A DNA stretch of 64,000 bases from NCBI RefSeq assembly GCF_007655135.1, contig NC_045132.1, positions 13,578,001 to 13,642,000 on the forward strand, written 5' to 3'. The position numbers and the translations under genes were made by a program. Shown here in pieces: positions 23,869 to 35,276 of this stretch. Below the pieces are notes generated by a model. The model was not told the origin of the DNA and did not search any database. It saw nothing but the letters and a program-made list of their open reading frames with translations. Source of the stretch: Punica granatum. Lineage: Eukaryota > Streptophyta > Magnoliopsida > Myrtales > Lythraceae. The first letter of the stretch is position 1; every line of letters starts with the position of its first letter.

Positions 23869-24622
23869 ATAAAAACTAAAAAGCAAATGTTCATATAAAA
23901 CATTAGAAATAGTGATTAAATAGCATGTACAAGGGAGAGAATTACGCATATACATATACATGCTAGGAACTCAATTATTTTTATACAATTGAAAATATTA
24001 ATACATAACTATACCATATCTATCTATATTACAAATAAAATTGCCACTATATTTATTAACATATAATTCTAGCTAATTTCTCTGTGTTAAGTGTCTCATA
24101 TTTGTGATATCTGGTTAGAATATCCTCATATATATTACGAAGAATTTTTTTCTTTTAGCAATTAGAAGGCGAAAAATATATTGGGTGCATTGTAGTGATG
24201 AGAAGATGAACTATATTATAATAGTACAATAAACATATAAATATCAAATATTATAATTCTTGTAATTTTATTAAGTTACAAACTTAATTGAAAATTCTGA
24301 TATTAACCTCATCTCGAAAAGTATACACGGATGTGGCAGAAAAGACCAGAATCTATCTTAATAGTATATGGAATGAATATAAAAAGTAAAAAAAATGCAT
24401 AAATAAATAAAAGATTAGTTGGAAAAAATTCATGTTTGAATAAGTCTAAAATCATAATTAAGAAGGTTATCTATTGGTATAACCTTACATTTCACCGGGG
24501 AAAAAAAATTAGGACATTTGGACTTCACAAAATGAAATGTCTACATAATCTTTTAGTGACCAATTAAAAAAGTGTTTTATATCTTAAAAAATTATTGAAT
24601 CTCTCAAATTATTTTCTATATA
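23869..24622. other. AT-rich intergenic sequence
   Basis: No open frame, repeat or RNA gene could be supported in this stretch. Confidence 0.5.
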
Positions 24623-25090
24623 TACTAGTCCTCATGCACGCGCTTCACGCCTGCGCGATTGCTTTCGGGCTTGGGTGCAAACTCGAATAACGCTTTACCA
24701 GTCCAAATTGTTGTTCTGGAGCCAATAAACAAACGCGATTATGGAATTAACAATAGAAAATATTAAAATATTCTCCTTCACAATCAATAGCTACTCAAGT
24801 TTAACGAAAATGCACAAATAAAATGCTATGCACGCCGCGGCCTACACTATTAAAATCTAAAAAAAAAACACACACACACACACATGCCGTGGTGTGGTGT
24901 GCCTAGAAACTTATTTGTGTATTTTCGTACAAACTTGAGGAGCTGTTTATTGTGAAAGGGAATATTGTAATATTTTGTACTGTAATTCCATAATCGAGTT
25001 TCTTCATTGGCTTTAGAACAGGAATTTGGACTGTTAAAGCGTTATTCGAGTTTGCACCCGAGCCCGAAAGCAACCGCGCATGCGCTAGTA
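24623..25090. mobile_element. Hairpin element with ~200-bp arms and CA-repeat loop
   Basis: Left arm starts CTAGTCCTCATGCACGCGC and includes GGGTGCAAACTCGAATAACG. The right arm has the reverse complement CGTTATTCGAGTTTGCACCC and ends GCGCATGCGCTAGTA. Arms continue to the (CA)n loop at about 24,870-24,884. The CTAG ends with a GC-rich hairpin recall Helitron 3' termini, which could mean a head-to-head pair, but that is tentative. Confidence 0.6.
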
Positions 25091-25305
25091 AATTAGATAT
25101 ATTACATTTCAAGCAAAATAAAATAAAATAAAAATAAACTGAACTTATATACGTATATAAGTTCAGCTGGCATAATCACTTATATGCATACATCCAAAAA
25201 AAAAATAAAAAGAACTCATACATACAGAAAGAATCAAAGGAATAGAGCAGACTACAAATTTACTCTTCATCATCTCTCAAAGGTTACTCATCATCATCTC
25301 TCAAA

Positions 25306-27142
25306 CAGTGTTATCAGAGCCGGACCGGACATCGAACCGGCCAAGGCATGGGTTCATGGGTTTATGGGTTCAACCGGGAGTTCGATGAGTCGGACCGCTT
25401 GTTTTATTATAAAAAAAATAAATATTTATTATTTAAAAAAAATAATATAAAATACAAGAAAATAGAAATAAATATTAGATTATAATTAATATGTGTCCAA
25501 AAAAATACAAAAAAAAATTATTTGCATCTAATTGCAAATGACTCATAGAAGAGAACTGATAGTCATTTATGACAGTGCCCAATGTCTAGCTAGCAGTCTA
25601 TAACAATGAAAAAAATATATATTTCAAGCTCTACATTAAGAAAAACAGGGCAATAACAACCAATAAAGGTCTCAAACTCGACCACATTTAAGGAATAGTT
25701 TGAAAGTTCATCGCTACTATGTAGAATTCATCGCAACAACTCCGCAACTTGCCTAGGATTCTTGATGTTTATGAAGTTATGAACAGTCATCCTGTGTCAA
25801 AATTATAATCCAGATAAGTCCAAGTATTTGTAATTATTTCAAATAATAAAGTTGTAAAACAATGGATTATAATGTTAGTAAAGAACTGTCTTAAAATAAA
25901 GTAGGTAGCAAACAACATAATAATGGCACAAAAGAATGGCAAAGTTCCTTTCAATTAATCTCTCCCTTGTTCATGTCAGCTAGTTTTCTATTTTTTGGAT
26001 ATGGCTAAGAGTAAGTAACCCTCAATTCAAAGACATCGCACTTGCACAAAAACATCAAATTATGGTAAAAGAAGAAGAATGTGAACTTGACATGGAATGA
26101 CTCTAAATTATGCAGCTGGTAAATAATTCATAAGGATTCACATGTATCAGTCCACACATGTTAGGTGCTTCAATAAAATTCCAAGATAAAGACTCTCAGC
26201 TTTAAGTTGAGTAAGAGTTCAGCAATCAAAATATACTTCAACAGCAAATGGTGCAGAAACATTTGTATTCTGTTTCATAAAGTCTGCATCTTTCAGAGAA
26301 ATTCTAAACTTTAAACTCCAGCAAAGCAAGACACTGGAGAATCCAAGACCCAATCGAAGGAGCATTTATCAAAGAAGACTACTACTGAGAAGAGCAAGAA
26401 AAATTTTGGACCCTGAAAGTTCGTAAGTCGTGATTGATGTTTGTTGCCAACAATCTGAATTATCAGTAGACTAAAACACGACTAAGATCATTTCCCAAAA
26501 CTCATACGATGCTAAAGATTAGAACAGACCCGTAAAGATTAGAACAGAGTGTCCAGACTCCAAAGCATTGTTATCAGCAGCAAATCTCGCAACGATTTTC
26601 TGGAAAATGTATGTAAATTGAGTCTCTAATCACCAGCAGATGGAAAAGGGGAGGATGGTTACCACTTACCAACTGATTGAAGAACAACGGGAGAGAATCG
26701 AGAGATCGAGGCAACCGGCGACTGAGTAGGTAAATCGAGTCGCTAATCACCAGCAGATGTAAGAAGAATCCGATGAAGAGGAGGTCGAAGATGAAGAGGA
26801 ATCCGATGAAGAGGAGGGTCGAAGATGAAGATTGAAGTCTGGAGCCTGGAAGTCGAAGCTCGAAGGTGAAGACGCTGAAATGAATTAGGGTTTCCAGTGG
26901 CAATTAGGTTGATTTTCGATTTGGGTCAAGAGATTTGGGTCGGGTTTCCCTTAAAAATCCAGAACCCATCCAACTGGCCGGTTCGAATGGGTTCGATGGG
27001 TTTATAAAAAAATCGGCCGGTTTTTTGGATTCACCGGTTTTTTTATGCATTTTCGGTTTTTAAGAGAACCGGACCGGTCACAGGTCCGGTTTCCGGTCCG
27101 AGCGGTCGAACTGGCCGGTCCGATCCGATTCTGATAACAGTG
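25306..27142. mobile_element. 1.8-kb non-autonomous hAT element with perfect 8-bp TSD
   Basis: Starts CAGTGTTATCAGAGCCGG and ends CCGATTCTGATAACAGTG. CTCTCAAA is present on both sides (25,298-25,305 and 27,143-27,150). Subterminal parts are rich in ACCGGACCGG/CCGGTCCGG motifs. The interior at 26,570-26,905 has two copies of a TCACCAGCAGATG-containing unit and an AAGATGAAGAGGAATCCGATG repeat. A 109-codon minus-strand frame there (26,574-26,903) has no recognised domain. Same TIR family as the elements at 3009, 33,740 and 56,049. Confidence 0.88.
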
Positions 27143-27164
27143 CTCTCAAATGTTAAATATACAT

Positions 27165-27560
27165 TATAGCAAATTATGCCATATATCATATGATTTCATC
27201 TTTTATTCAAATCTATCATATGCTTTTAAAAGTGTCAAAAATATTTTTTTCAAATTTATCCCATTAATGAAACATAAGTAAGCTCCAAATCTATCCCATG
27301 GTTTTAAATTTTTGTTCTCAAATCTATCATATAGTTTTAATCATTTTTTCAAATCTATCACATGATTTTAATTTTTTTTCAAATTTATCCCAAACAAAAA
27401 GACCACAGTGACAAGACCGTTAAATGTTGACTGAAGATACAATGGCAGAATAGATTTGAAAAACAAATGTAAATTATAGGATATTTTTAACACTTTTAAA
27501 AACAGATGATAAATTTGAACAAAAAGTGAAACCATGGTATATATAGGGTAAAAACCCTAT
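27165..27560. mobile_element. Degenerate hairpin MITE
   Basis: Left CTATCATATGCTTTTAAAAG and right CTTTTAAAAACAGATGATAA are parts of inverted arms of about 100 bp. Several CAAATCTATCATATGRTTTTAA units are repeated in tandem at 27,205-27,400. Composition resembles the Mutator-type MITE at 50,325-50,668. Confidence 0.5.
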
Positions 27561-28044
27561 TTTTTACAACAAATTTTCTGTAGTACAGCACATTACCTCC
27601 TATAAAATATTGCACGACTGAAACCTATCTCCCTATTTATTACACTGTAAGTTAAGAAACAACCAAATAAAGTAGGAGGTTCAACTGCAAAATCGGAAAC
27701 ATCCCTGCAATTCTTTACTTAATAATAACACCACTTGTTTGTCAATTTTCTCTCTTGTGGAGGCAGTTAAATGTCTTACAGATCCTTTTGTGCCGTTGTA
27801 GCCCTAACTATGTCTTCTAAGTCAAAATTTAGGAGAAGCTCCTGAGCATAAAGCAATTACTGCCCTTCCAGATCTTGTTCTCATGTAATTCCTCCATGAC
27901 ATTTTTGCCTTACTTACCCTTTTTTCTGTTTCTACGGGACTAAGCCAGTCTTTTGGGAATCCGAGCTGAGTAGCCCAAGAAAAAATCAAGATTTGCCAGT
28001 ACCAAGAAGATCAAAACTTACAGGTTATTTCTCTTACATTAGCC

Positions 28045-28385
28045 CTAGTTGAATGATCCTCTTGTGCTCTCATCAGGAATAGTCCATGACAGCAATTACC
28101 CACCAGAATCCCTAGTCAGCACTTGCTTCATGTCGCTCGTGAGGCAGAGAGCAGTCACGGGACACTTATGGGACTTGAAGCGCGCAGGAGTAATCTGTGT
28201 TCGGTTGCCCTATTACCAAAAGACATAACATCAGCCTCTATCATGTTTCTGCTCTCCCACTGCAGCTCAATCTCAACCTCTGAGCAATGGACAATCCTGC
28301 CACAGTCTAACAGCCCCACTTTGATGCCCTATCACATACCAGTTTGTGTCCTGCCAATCAGAGAATGTACAGCTCATCACCAAGA
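28045..28385 (-). pseudogene. Decayed 3' fragment of a SPIRRIG-like BEACH/WD40 gene
   Basis: On the minus strand the sequence reads FSDWQDTNWYVIGHQSGAVR, LWQ, then (with frame change) FKSHKCPVTALCLTSDMKQV and SWTIPDESTRGSFN. GHQSGAxRLW and SHKxPVTALxLTSDxKQxL recall the C-terminal WD40 repeats of plant BEACH proteins of the SPIRRIG type, which act in membrane traffic and mRNA decay. At least one frameshift and in-frame stops separate the pieces, and the BEACH domain is not seen nearby. Introns might explain part of the breaks, but no full gene could be built. Assignment by motif recognition only. Confidence 0.5.
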
Positions 28386-29115
28386 GAATATAATCCTTCA
28401 TCGTGGCTCATAATTTTTATGCAGCTTGCAATATCAGAGTTGGAAACAGTGGATCTAGAAAGTTAAACAATTTTTACTTAATGCAAAAAGAACAGTAAGT
28501 GAAATTATGAGTTGGTGGCCCTTTCAAAAGTCGAGCTATGAACCAAATGAAACATCGGCCTCTCCATTGATCAGCAAACTAATTAATAACCTTGCGCTTA
28601 AACAAGTACAGCAGATGAAATTCGAGAGTCTGGTGTCCTTTTCGAACTCGAGCTATGGACAAAATGAAGCACCAGCCTTTCAATGTAATGTCTATTATAA
28701 TGATGCTTAGATGTGGAATTCACTGAACCTCTGTAAGGTCAGGGGATCATCAAAATCATTTGTCTTTGTGAGGAATTTTGAAGCTTGCACAGTATCAGAT
28801 TGATCAGTAATTATTGGCGTACCAAAACTTAATTGTGCACAGAATAGCTTCTTGGCCTTTATTCCTTTTTTTGTTATAGAGGAAACAGAAAACCGAAAAG
28901 TTAACCTCTCAGAAATCGCAATTGACAGATAAAAAGTATAAATATGTGAAAGAATAAGCGAAAGCCTTTTGTCTGAAGTTCATTAGTAAGATTTTTCGTA
29001 CAATGAAGCTTCATAAACAGAGGAATAAAATCAAAATGAAAAAAGTAAGAAAGTGAAGTCGTTTTCTAACCTGAGTTGCGATACGGGCGGGGAGTGAAAT
29101 AATGTAAACGGAACG
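28386..29115. other. Intergenic stretch without supported gene
   Basis: A local direct duplication is visible (TCGAGCTATGAACCAAATGA at 28,531 and CTCGAGCTATGGACAAAATG at 28,649). It could contain further decayed exons of the BEACH-like gene, but none was recognised. Confidence 0.35.

Positions 29116-29160
<45 letters not shown>
29116..29160 (+). repeat. (TG)n microsatellite
   Basis: About 22 uninterrupted TG units. Confidence 0.9.
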
Positions 29161-29312
29161 GTGGGGGGGAGGGATTATTTTGCAATTTTTGTAGTTTTTC
29201 TCAAGAATTAACATTAACATAACGGTTTATTAACTGAGAATTCTCTTAATTAATAGTATTAGATATACATTTCGTATAGTCCTTTTGCACTTGCCCAACA
29301 TGCTTGAAGACC

Positions 29313-29468
29313 AAGAGAGAATATAGCGTAGTGGTGCATCTCTCGTCTCGTGATCAAGAAATTTCAAGTTCGATACTCAGTAGGACTACCTGTATCTCTT
29401 TATTAGATATTTAAGATTTTTATTAAATGTATTAGACTTATAAACCTCCCTTATAATCGAAAAAAAAT
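29313..29468 (+). mobile_element. tRNA-derived SINE
   Basis: Head with box-A-like TAGCGTAGTGGTGCATCTC and box-B-like AAGTTCGATACTC. Body TCTTTATTAGATATTTAAG, then CCTCCCTTATAATCG and an A8 tail. Same family as the SINEs at 12,213 (minus) and in the ankyrin introns. Confidence 0.65.
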
Positions 29469-30101
29469 GACCGAAGACCGAACAACTTCCCAAATTGAAA
29501 TCTTCGCCTGGAAAGTGACCATTTCCCCCACAAAAAAAGCTCATTTGCTACTTGGATTGCCATCTACCAGTTGAGAAATGCTTCCATGAGTGACACATAG
29601 ATTTAAAATCTATGTAACACATTCAAAAATGATAAAAAGTTAAAATTTATTTCTAATTTAAAACTTTTTTTTCATTTTTTCCCAAAAAATAATTACATAA
29701 ATTTAAAATATACATGACATTCATTTAAGAATTTTTCCTAGCTGCTCCACCAAGGAAGAATCCTCTTCCCAACCCAAGAAGAAACATCTAGAGAAGAACC
29801 CCACATTCCGCCACGTGTCAGCCACTCGATGCCGAGAGTGTCCTAGTAACTTCTTCCTCCACAGTGAAACTGCAAAGGAACCCAATTCCTCTCGAACGTT
29901 CTCAATCTCTCCCTCGTCTTCTGTCCCCACCGTCAGACTCGTAAGTCGCAAACATCCTTAAAACCCCTCGTCGGGTATTCCCAAACCCCACCAGTCAAAG
30001 CAACCAAGAAGAAAGAAGCACCAACACTAGCAGTAGCAGGGCAAGCAAACACTAGCGTAGAAGGAACTTGCTTGTTCTTCACCCTGTCTCGGGCTCGAAC
30101 C
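29469..30101 (+). promoter_or_regulatory. Upstream region and probable 5' UTR of the LIFEGUARD gene
   Basis: About 630 bp between a SINE (ending near 29,468) and the LIFEGUARD start codon. From about 29,740 the sequence becomes CT/CA-rich and less AT-rich, as expected for a plant 5' leader. A clear TATA box could not be assigned. Short open frames on the minus strand here have no recognisable similarity. Confidence 0.35.
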
Positions 30102-31329
30102 ATGTGGACGCCGGTGTATAGGCCGAAGACCGACTTGGAGGGTGGGGGAGAGACACCGCTTTATCCAACGATGGTGGAGAGTCCCGAGCTCCGGTGGGCC
30201 TTCATCAGGAAGATATACTCCATCCTCACCCTCCAGCTCCTCCTCACGGTTGCTGTCGCCTCCGTCGTCGTCTTCGTCCATCCCATTGCCCGGTTCTTCG
30301 TCACCACTGGCGCTGGCCTCGCCCTCTACATCCTCATCATCATCTTGCCACTCCTCGGTATGTAGACTGCGCCTTGCGATATATAGATGTGATTGTGATC
30401 AATTTATTGTGTTAGTTTTATATCGTGCTGAAATTGGTCGGTTCGGACTTTGGCAGTGCTGTTGCCATTGTATTACTATCACCAGAAGCACCCGGTGAAC
30501 TACCTTCTGCTCAGCATCTTCACGACTTGCCTTGCGTTTGCCGTGGGATTGACTTGTGCCTTCACCGCCGGTATGATATATCCTTTCTTTCTAAATATCC
30601 ATGGGCATGCTCTCTAGTCGTCATTCTGTTGCTATGATCCTTTCTTTCTAAATGTCCATCGTGCCATCTTTAGCGAATTTCAATTTCTGCGGGTCGAGTG
30701 ATATCATTTAGTTAATGGACATCACCATGTTCTGCCACCAGTGTGCTCCGATGGCAATATTCGGTTAGGCAGCCCAGCTGCCTTTCCAAGATCTCTTTTT
30801 TATGATTCGGATGTTATTGGTTCATGTTCACCCTCGGGAATGATCCATGGCAGGTAGAATCATATTGGAATCTGTTATCCTGACGGCCGTCGTGGTGGTG
30901 AGCCTCACGCTCTACACATTCTGGGCAGCGAAGAGAGGCCACGATTTCAGCTTCCTGGGTCCCTTCTTATTCGGTGCCATCATCGTGCTCCTCGTCTTTG
31001 CCTTTATACAGGTACCATATCTAATACCTATCTGAGCATGCCAGGCCCAGTATGTTCCTTTATACTAGTAGCGATTCTAATCTTACTCTGAGATGCCTGT
31101 TGCTGCGGTTGGGTGGCTGCAGATTCTTTTCCCTCTGGGCAGGATCTCACTAATGATCTATGGGGTGCTGGCATCGATTATCTTCTGTGGCTACATAATA
31201 TATGACACGGACAATCTCATCAAGCGCTTCACATACGATGAGTACATATGGGCGGCCGTCGCTTTATACATTGATATTATCAACCTCTTCCTGGCTGTGC
31301 TGACAATCTTCAGAGTTGCTGAGAGCTGA
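30102..31329 (+). CDS. LIFEGUARD-family (BAX inhibitor-1-like, TMBIM) protein
   Basis: Four-exon gene: 30102-30357, 30457-30570, 30854-31011 and 31123-31329, all GT-AG, totalling 735 nt (244 aa plus stop). The start is the ATG of MWTPVYRPKTDLEGG, since upstream in-frame codons lack a better ATG. The protein has a short charged cytosolic N-terminus, then about seven hydrophobic helices: IYSILTLQLLLTVAVASVVV, ARFFVTTGAGLALYILIIIL, VNYLLLSIFTTCLAFAVGLT, ILESVILTAVVVVSLTLYTF, FLGPFLFGAIIVLLVFAFIQ, ISLMIYGVLASIIFCGYIIY and ALYIDIINLFLAVLTIF. The signatures YDTDNLIKRF and FWAAKRG and the C-terminus FRVAES are diagnostic of plant LIFEGUARD proteins, and the length matches the family. These are endomembrane proteins that dampen programmed cell death and modulate powdery-mildew susceptibility in other plants. 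It is intact, it is the only clear single-copy gene in the 40 kb between the duplicated segments, and it is GC-rich relative to its surroundings. Confidence 0.93.
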
Positions 31330-31755
31330 GAAGATATGCAGTCTTGGCAATGTTTTGCATATATATGTGAAACTTGCATAAGATTAAATGTCATACTAAT
31401 GACACAATAGCTAGCGATTTGAATTGAATGGTATTTCCATTAATTGCGCTTGTCATTGCGGAAAAGTAGCTGGATGCCGGTGCATGGTGCAGATTGGCAA
31501 GTTACTGACAGGTATATCGGAATGCAGTTTCTATGTCCCAAGCATTGCGATCGTCTTGCATCTTACATGAAGCACTCGCCACTGATAAAAAGTATGTCTG
31601 AAGGCTTAATGGCCTGCCTTATATAGATAATGGAAAAGCAAAAACGATGAATTAATTCGTTTTTTACCACATATAGTAAGGTATTTTGACACGTCTCAAA
31701 ACTCATGTCCGTTGTGCTATATCTACCGAGAAAGATATCCGTCCCGCTATGCATG

Positions 31756-31792
<37 letters not shown>

Positions 31793-32305
31793 GAAGCACT
31801 TTGAAAGTTCTAATAGAGGGTATATTTGCTTTTCATGCTTTCAAGTTTTTCTTTTCTTTAAAAAAAACGGATAAATTAATGTAAATATAAAAATTACTCA
31901 AATTGTGAAGTAAGTAATAATAATATAAAATATTATTAAATAATAATATAATAAAATAAAATATAGTGTAATGTAACTATTCTTAATTTAATTTTAAAGT
32001 TTAATTTAGAAAGTATTTAAATAGGGATTGTTATTTATGAAATTTGAATGAGTTAACAATATTATGGATAAAATTTATCAATGTAATAGCATAATAATGG
32101 TTGGTGGATATTGAATTGTCAAATTTTACACATACTTTATAATCAAATTGAAGTAGAATTTAACTATGAAGTAAGTAATATATTTTTGATCATATATATA
32201 TATATATTGTGAATGATTTTATTTGTTAATTTTTCCATAAATTGCAGGGGCAATCCATTTGTGTATATATATATACATACACGTATATATGGGGTTGAAA
32301 CCTGA
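31330..32305. other. 3' flank of the LIFEGUARD gene, with AT microsatellite
   Basis: Immediately follows the LIFEGUARD stop, so the first 200-300 bp probably include its 3' UTR. (AT)15 occurs at 31,761-31,790. The remainder is AT-rich with no gene. Confidence 0.5.
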
Positions 32306-32601
32306 TGCTGCGTTTGGTTTGAGAATTGAATTTTGATTTTAATTGTTTTTTAATGATTATGTTGTTGAATTATGAAAAAAAATGTAAAAAATTAATGAAT
32401 AGTTGAGAGAAAGTAATGATTGTATGACTTGTGTCATTAAATTTTAGAAAAAGTAATCAATAATTGAGAGAGTAATAATTGTGTTGTTGAATTGTGAAAA
32501 AAATAATTAATAGTTGAGAGAAATGAATGATTGTATTGTTGAATTGAAGATAAGTGAAATAGAGTTAAAGTTAAAAATATTTCCTGAAAACAAACAAGCA
32601 A
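32306..32601. mobile_element. MITE with GCGTTTGG-type ends
   Basis: Starts CTGCGTTTGGTTTGAGAATT and ends CCTGAAAACAAACAAGCA. ATG on both sides is a possible 3-bp target duplication. The interior repeats AATAGTTGAGAGAAA- and TTGTGTTGTTGAATTGTG-like units three times. Tourist-like by end sequence. Confidence 0.6.
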
Positions 32602-33350
32602 TGAATCTCCTGGGGAATTTTATAAATTTGGTTGCACTGCACTAAGTAAATTAATAAGATCATATAAAAATTAAAAGCCAGTTACTTTTGAAGCATTTTT
32701 CAGGAAAAATTTCTTAATAGTAGAGAATTGTAAAATATGTTTACTTATATAAAAATGAAATGATTTTTTAAGAAATTTTTTCGACTATGTAAGAGATTAG
32801 AAATATTCTCTTTTTGGTTCTCCAATTTTACCTTATTCCATTCTTTCTAATTCCAAATTTTAATTTGACTTTCCTTTTTTGTTTGTTAGTCATCATTTAT
32901 TTCTACCAAATTTAGGACTCAATACTAAACTAGTGTTTGATTTACTACGAATTATATTATACTAACTTTAACATTCATATTTCTATAATTTTCTGTGGAG
33001 AAATAAATTTAGAAAATAAAATAAAAAGTAGAGATGAAAAGTGAGAATCAATTCTTAAAAGTAAACAAGCCCTGAATATTTTATTAAAAGATTTATTACG
33101 AAATGTGTGTTAATTGTTTTAAAATTGTGCGGTTTACTTTTTGTTTTTTCTTTTTGGGTGGAACTTATTTTCTCTTTTTAATAAATTTATTGAAAATTCA
33201 ATTAATTTAATAAATTGTACTAATTTATTTTGATTGCACTATGCATTCGATTATACCATAGTGTTTCCCAAATTTCTTTCATCCGAGTTATTAAATTGGG
33301 TTAGTATTTTAATATGAACAATCGATACTAATGTGGTGGTAGCTCAGTTA
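32602..33350. other. AT-rich stretch between MITEs
   Basis: No gene or RNA recognised. Confidence 0.45.
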
Positions 33351-33694
33351 GGCTTCGTTTGGTTTTTGAGTAAAATATCTTACTCAACCCAACTCAACTC
33401 TATTATTCATAAATTCAATACAATCATTTATTTTTTACCTTTTTCGCTAATTTAATAATAAATTCTCTTACTCATTTTTTAATAATTTTATATTTAATTT
33501 TTTAATAATAAATTTTCTAACTAATTTCACATCTATATATGCATAATAATTTTTTTAATAATAAATTTTTCATCTACTTTCACATTTATATATACATATA
33601 CATATATATTCTCACACATCAATATTTTTGTCAATATTCGCAATCATTGCACAAAATCAAGGATCATTATCCAACTCGAAAACGAAACACAAGC
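33351..33694. mobile_element. Tourist-like MITE with TTA target duplication
   Basis: Starts GGCTTCGTTTGGTTTTTGAG and ends CTCGAAAACGAAACACAAGC, with TTA immediately on both sides (33,348-33,350 and 33,695-33,697). A TTA duplication is the hallmark of PIF/Harbinger-derived Tourist MITEs. Interior repeats AATAATAAATTYTCT units. Confidence 0.75.
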
Positions 33695-33739
33695 TTAGTA
33701 TTCAGAGCTAAAGTATAGGCTTGTGTCGTGTATCATAGG

Positions 33740-34191
33740 TAGTGCTTTTAGAATATAAGACTAGATGTTGAATCGGTCGAAGCTTGGGTTCAGAGTTTTT
33801 TTGGTCAAGCCTATGTTCGATGGGTCAGACCACGGGTTTAATTATAAATTAGATGCTATTGATATTATAAAGAAAATCGATGCTGAACAAACGACAACTC
33901 TAAGAACTATAAGAAAATACATTCATAGAACACCTCTCTCTTTCTCTAATAATTATGAGATGCCTTATAAAAGTTTAAAAGTTGAGAAATTAGATAAAGT
34001 GGTGGCACAATGTAGTTGGTTAACGAGTAAGTTGTTATATTAGCAGGTAGTGGGAGGTCGCATGATCAAATCCTTCTTTCAACATATTTATTTTATACCT
34101 CATTAAAAAATAAAAGCAAACCCATAAACCCATTAAATCGGACTGGTGAGGGTGACGGTTCCCGATCGAACTAGCTAGTCGAATAACAGTG
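33740..34191. mobile_element. Degraded hAT MITE with perfect 8-bp TSD
   Basis: Ends with GTCGAATAACAGTG and starts with the decayed TAGTGCTTTTAGAATATAAG. ATCATAGG is found on both sides (33,732-33,739 and 34,192-34,199). The internal sequence GGTTCAGAGTTTTTTTGGTC and the CCGATCGAACTAGC end match the layout of the hAT family at 25,306. Confidence 0.75.
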
Positions 34192-34223
34192 ATCATAGGG
34201 GCCACAGTGATGATTGCAGACCC

Positions 34224-34408
34224 TGGTGCCCCGTTTGTTTTCAGGGTTAAAATCACAAAAATTTTAACTTTAACTTTAACTCAACCCACTACACAACAAA
34301 AATACATATTTTTCAAGTCAAAAATTTTAACTCAACACACTACACAACATTTTGTCCTTTTCCACAATCAAAATCAAAGTTACTTTAACTTTGAAACCAA
34401 ACGCACCA
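34224..34408 (+). mobile_element. MITE (CCGTTTG ends), copy C
   Basis: Begins TGGTGCCCCGTTTG and ends AACCAAACGCACCA. The interior repeats TTTTAACTTTAACT and CACTACACAACA as in copies A and B. It lies just right of an hAT MITE that ends at 34,191. Confidence 0.75.
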
Positions 34409-34837
34409 TTAGTGGTGGGATTTGAACCCATATTACAGAGCTGATTAAAAGAGTTGCATCTACTCTTTTTTAAGTATACTAGTAGGGAAGCGCGTGACTA
34501 CCAAAACTTGAATGCTAGATATTTTTTCATGTTTTAATTTTACATTCTCTAAGGCAGCATACCAACGATTGGATGTCATTCCATGTTATTATAGATTAAT
34601 AAGAAACGGATCTCACAACTATACAATATGGTATTGCATTAATGAAAGAGCAAAAAAAAATTAGAACATGAATTCAACTGTTATAGACAACAAAGTAGCA
34701 ATTTTTTTGGGCCAAACAAAAACCATTCTTCATTTCATCATGTATCAAATATTATATCAGATTTTCATGTACAAAACAATAAATTACTCATGGTACATCT
34801 TATAGTCCTCTGCTACCATAATATCTAAATAAGACGG

Positions 34838-35276
34838 TGATGCGGATCTCACGAAGGATTATGAAACCCGATAATCAACTTGAATCAATTCCCAGATCGT
34901 CAAATACAAATTTAAATGAAGAAGATTATTGACCCGCTGTTTATAAAGAAACAAAAACCAATAATATCAAGACAATAATTATTGACATGTTGTTATGAAG
35001 AAACAAGAATCAATAATATCAAATTATACCGAACCTCACGAGCTATTACACTTGATCGTTCGAAGGAGTTCAATGAAGAACAAAGGAGAAAATCTCACCA
35101 AAAATAGTCTAACATATAATCAACTACTCAGCCTCTTTTACATAAGCATATGAGCAATTAGAAAGAAATAAACTTGATAAATAGATTAACCTTAATTTCC
35201 TAAAACTAGAGACAACAAAGGAAATTAAAGAAATGCCACCTAGAATAGTTGGCATTCATTTAATCCAAGTTCAGCA
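34838..35276 (-). repeat. 3' LTR of Ty3/gypsy element 1
   Basis: On the minus strand it starts TGCTGAACTTGG and ends GATCCGCATCA. It matches the repeat at 40,992-41,431 along its whole length with many substitutions, so the element is old. It is preceded (minus strand) by the purine-rich tract AAGGAAAGTCGAGAGG. Confidence 0.85.

Noticed and set aside
26574..26903. 109-codon minus-strand frame in the 1.8-kb hAT element
   Set aside because: No transposase or other domain is visible and it spans an internal repeat; kept only as a possible captured fragment.
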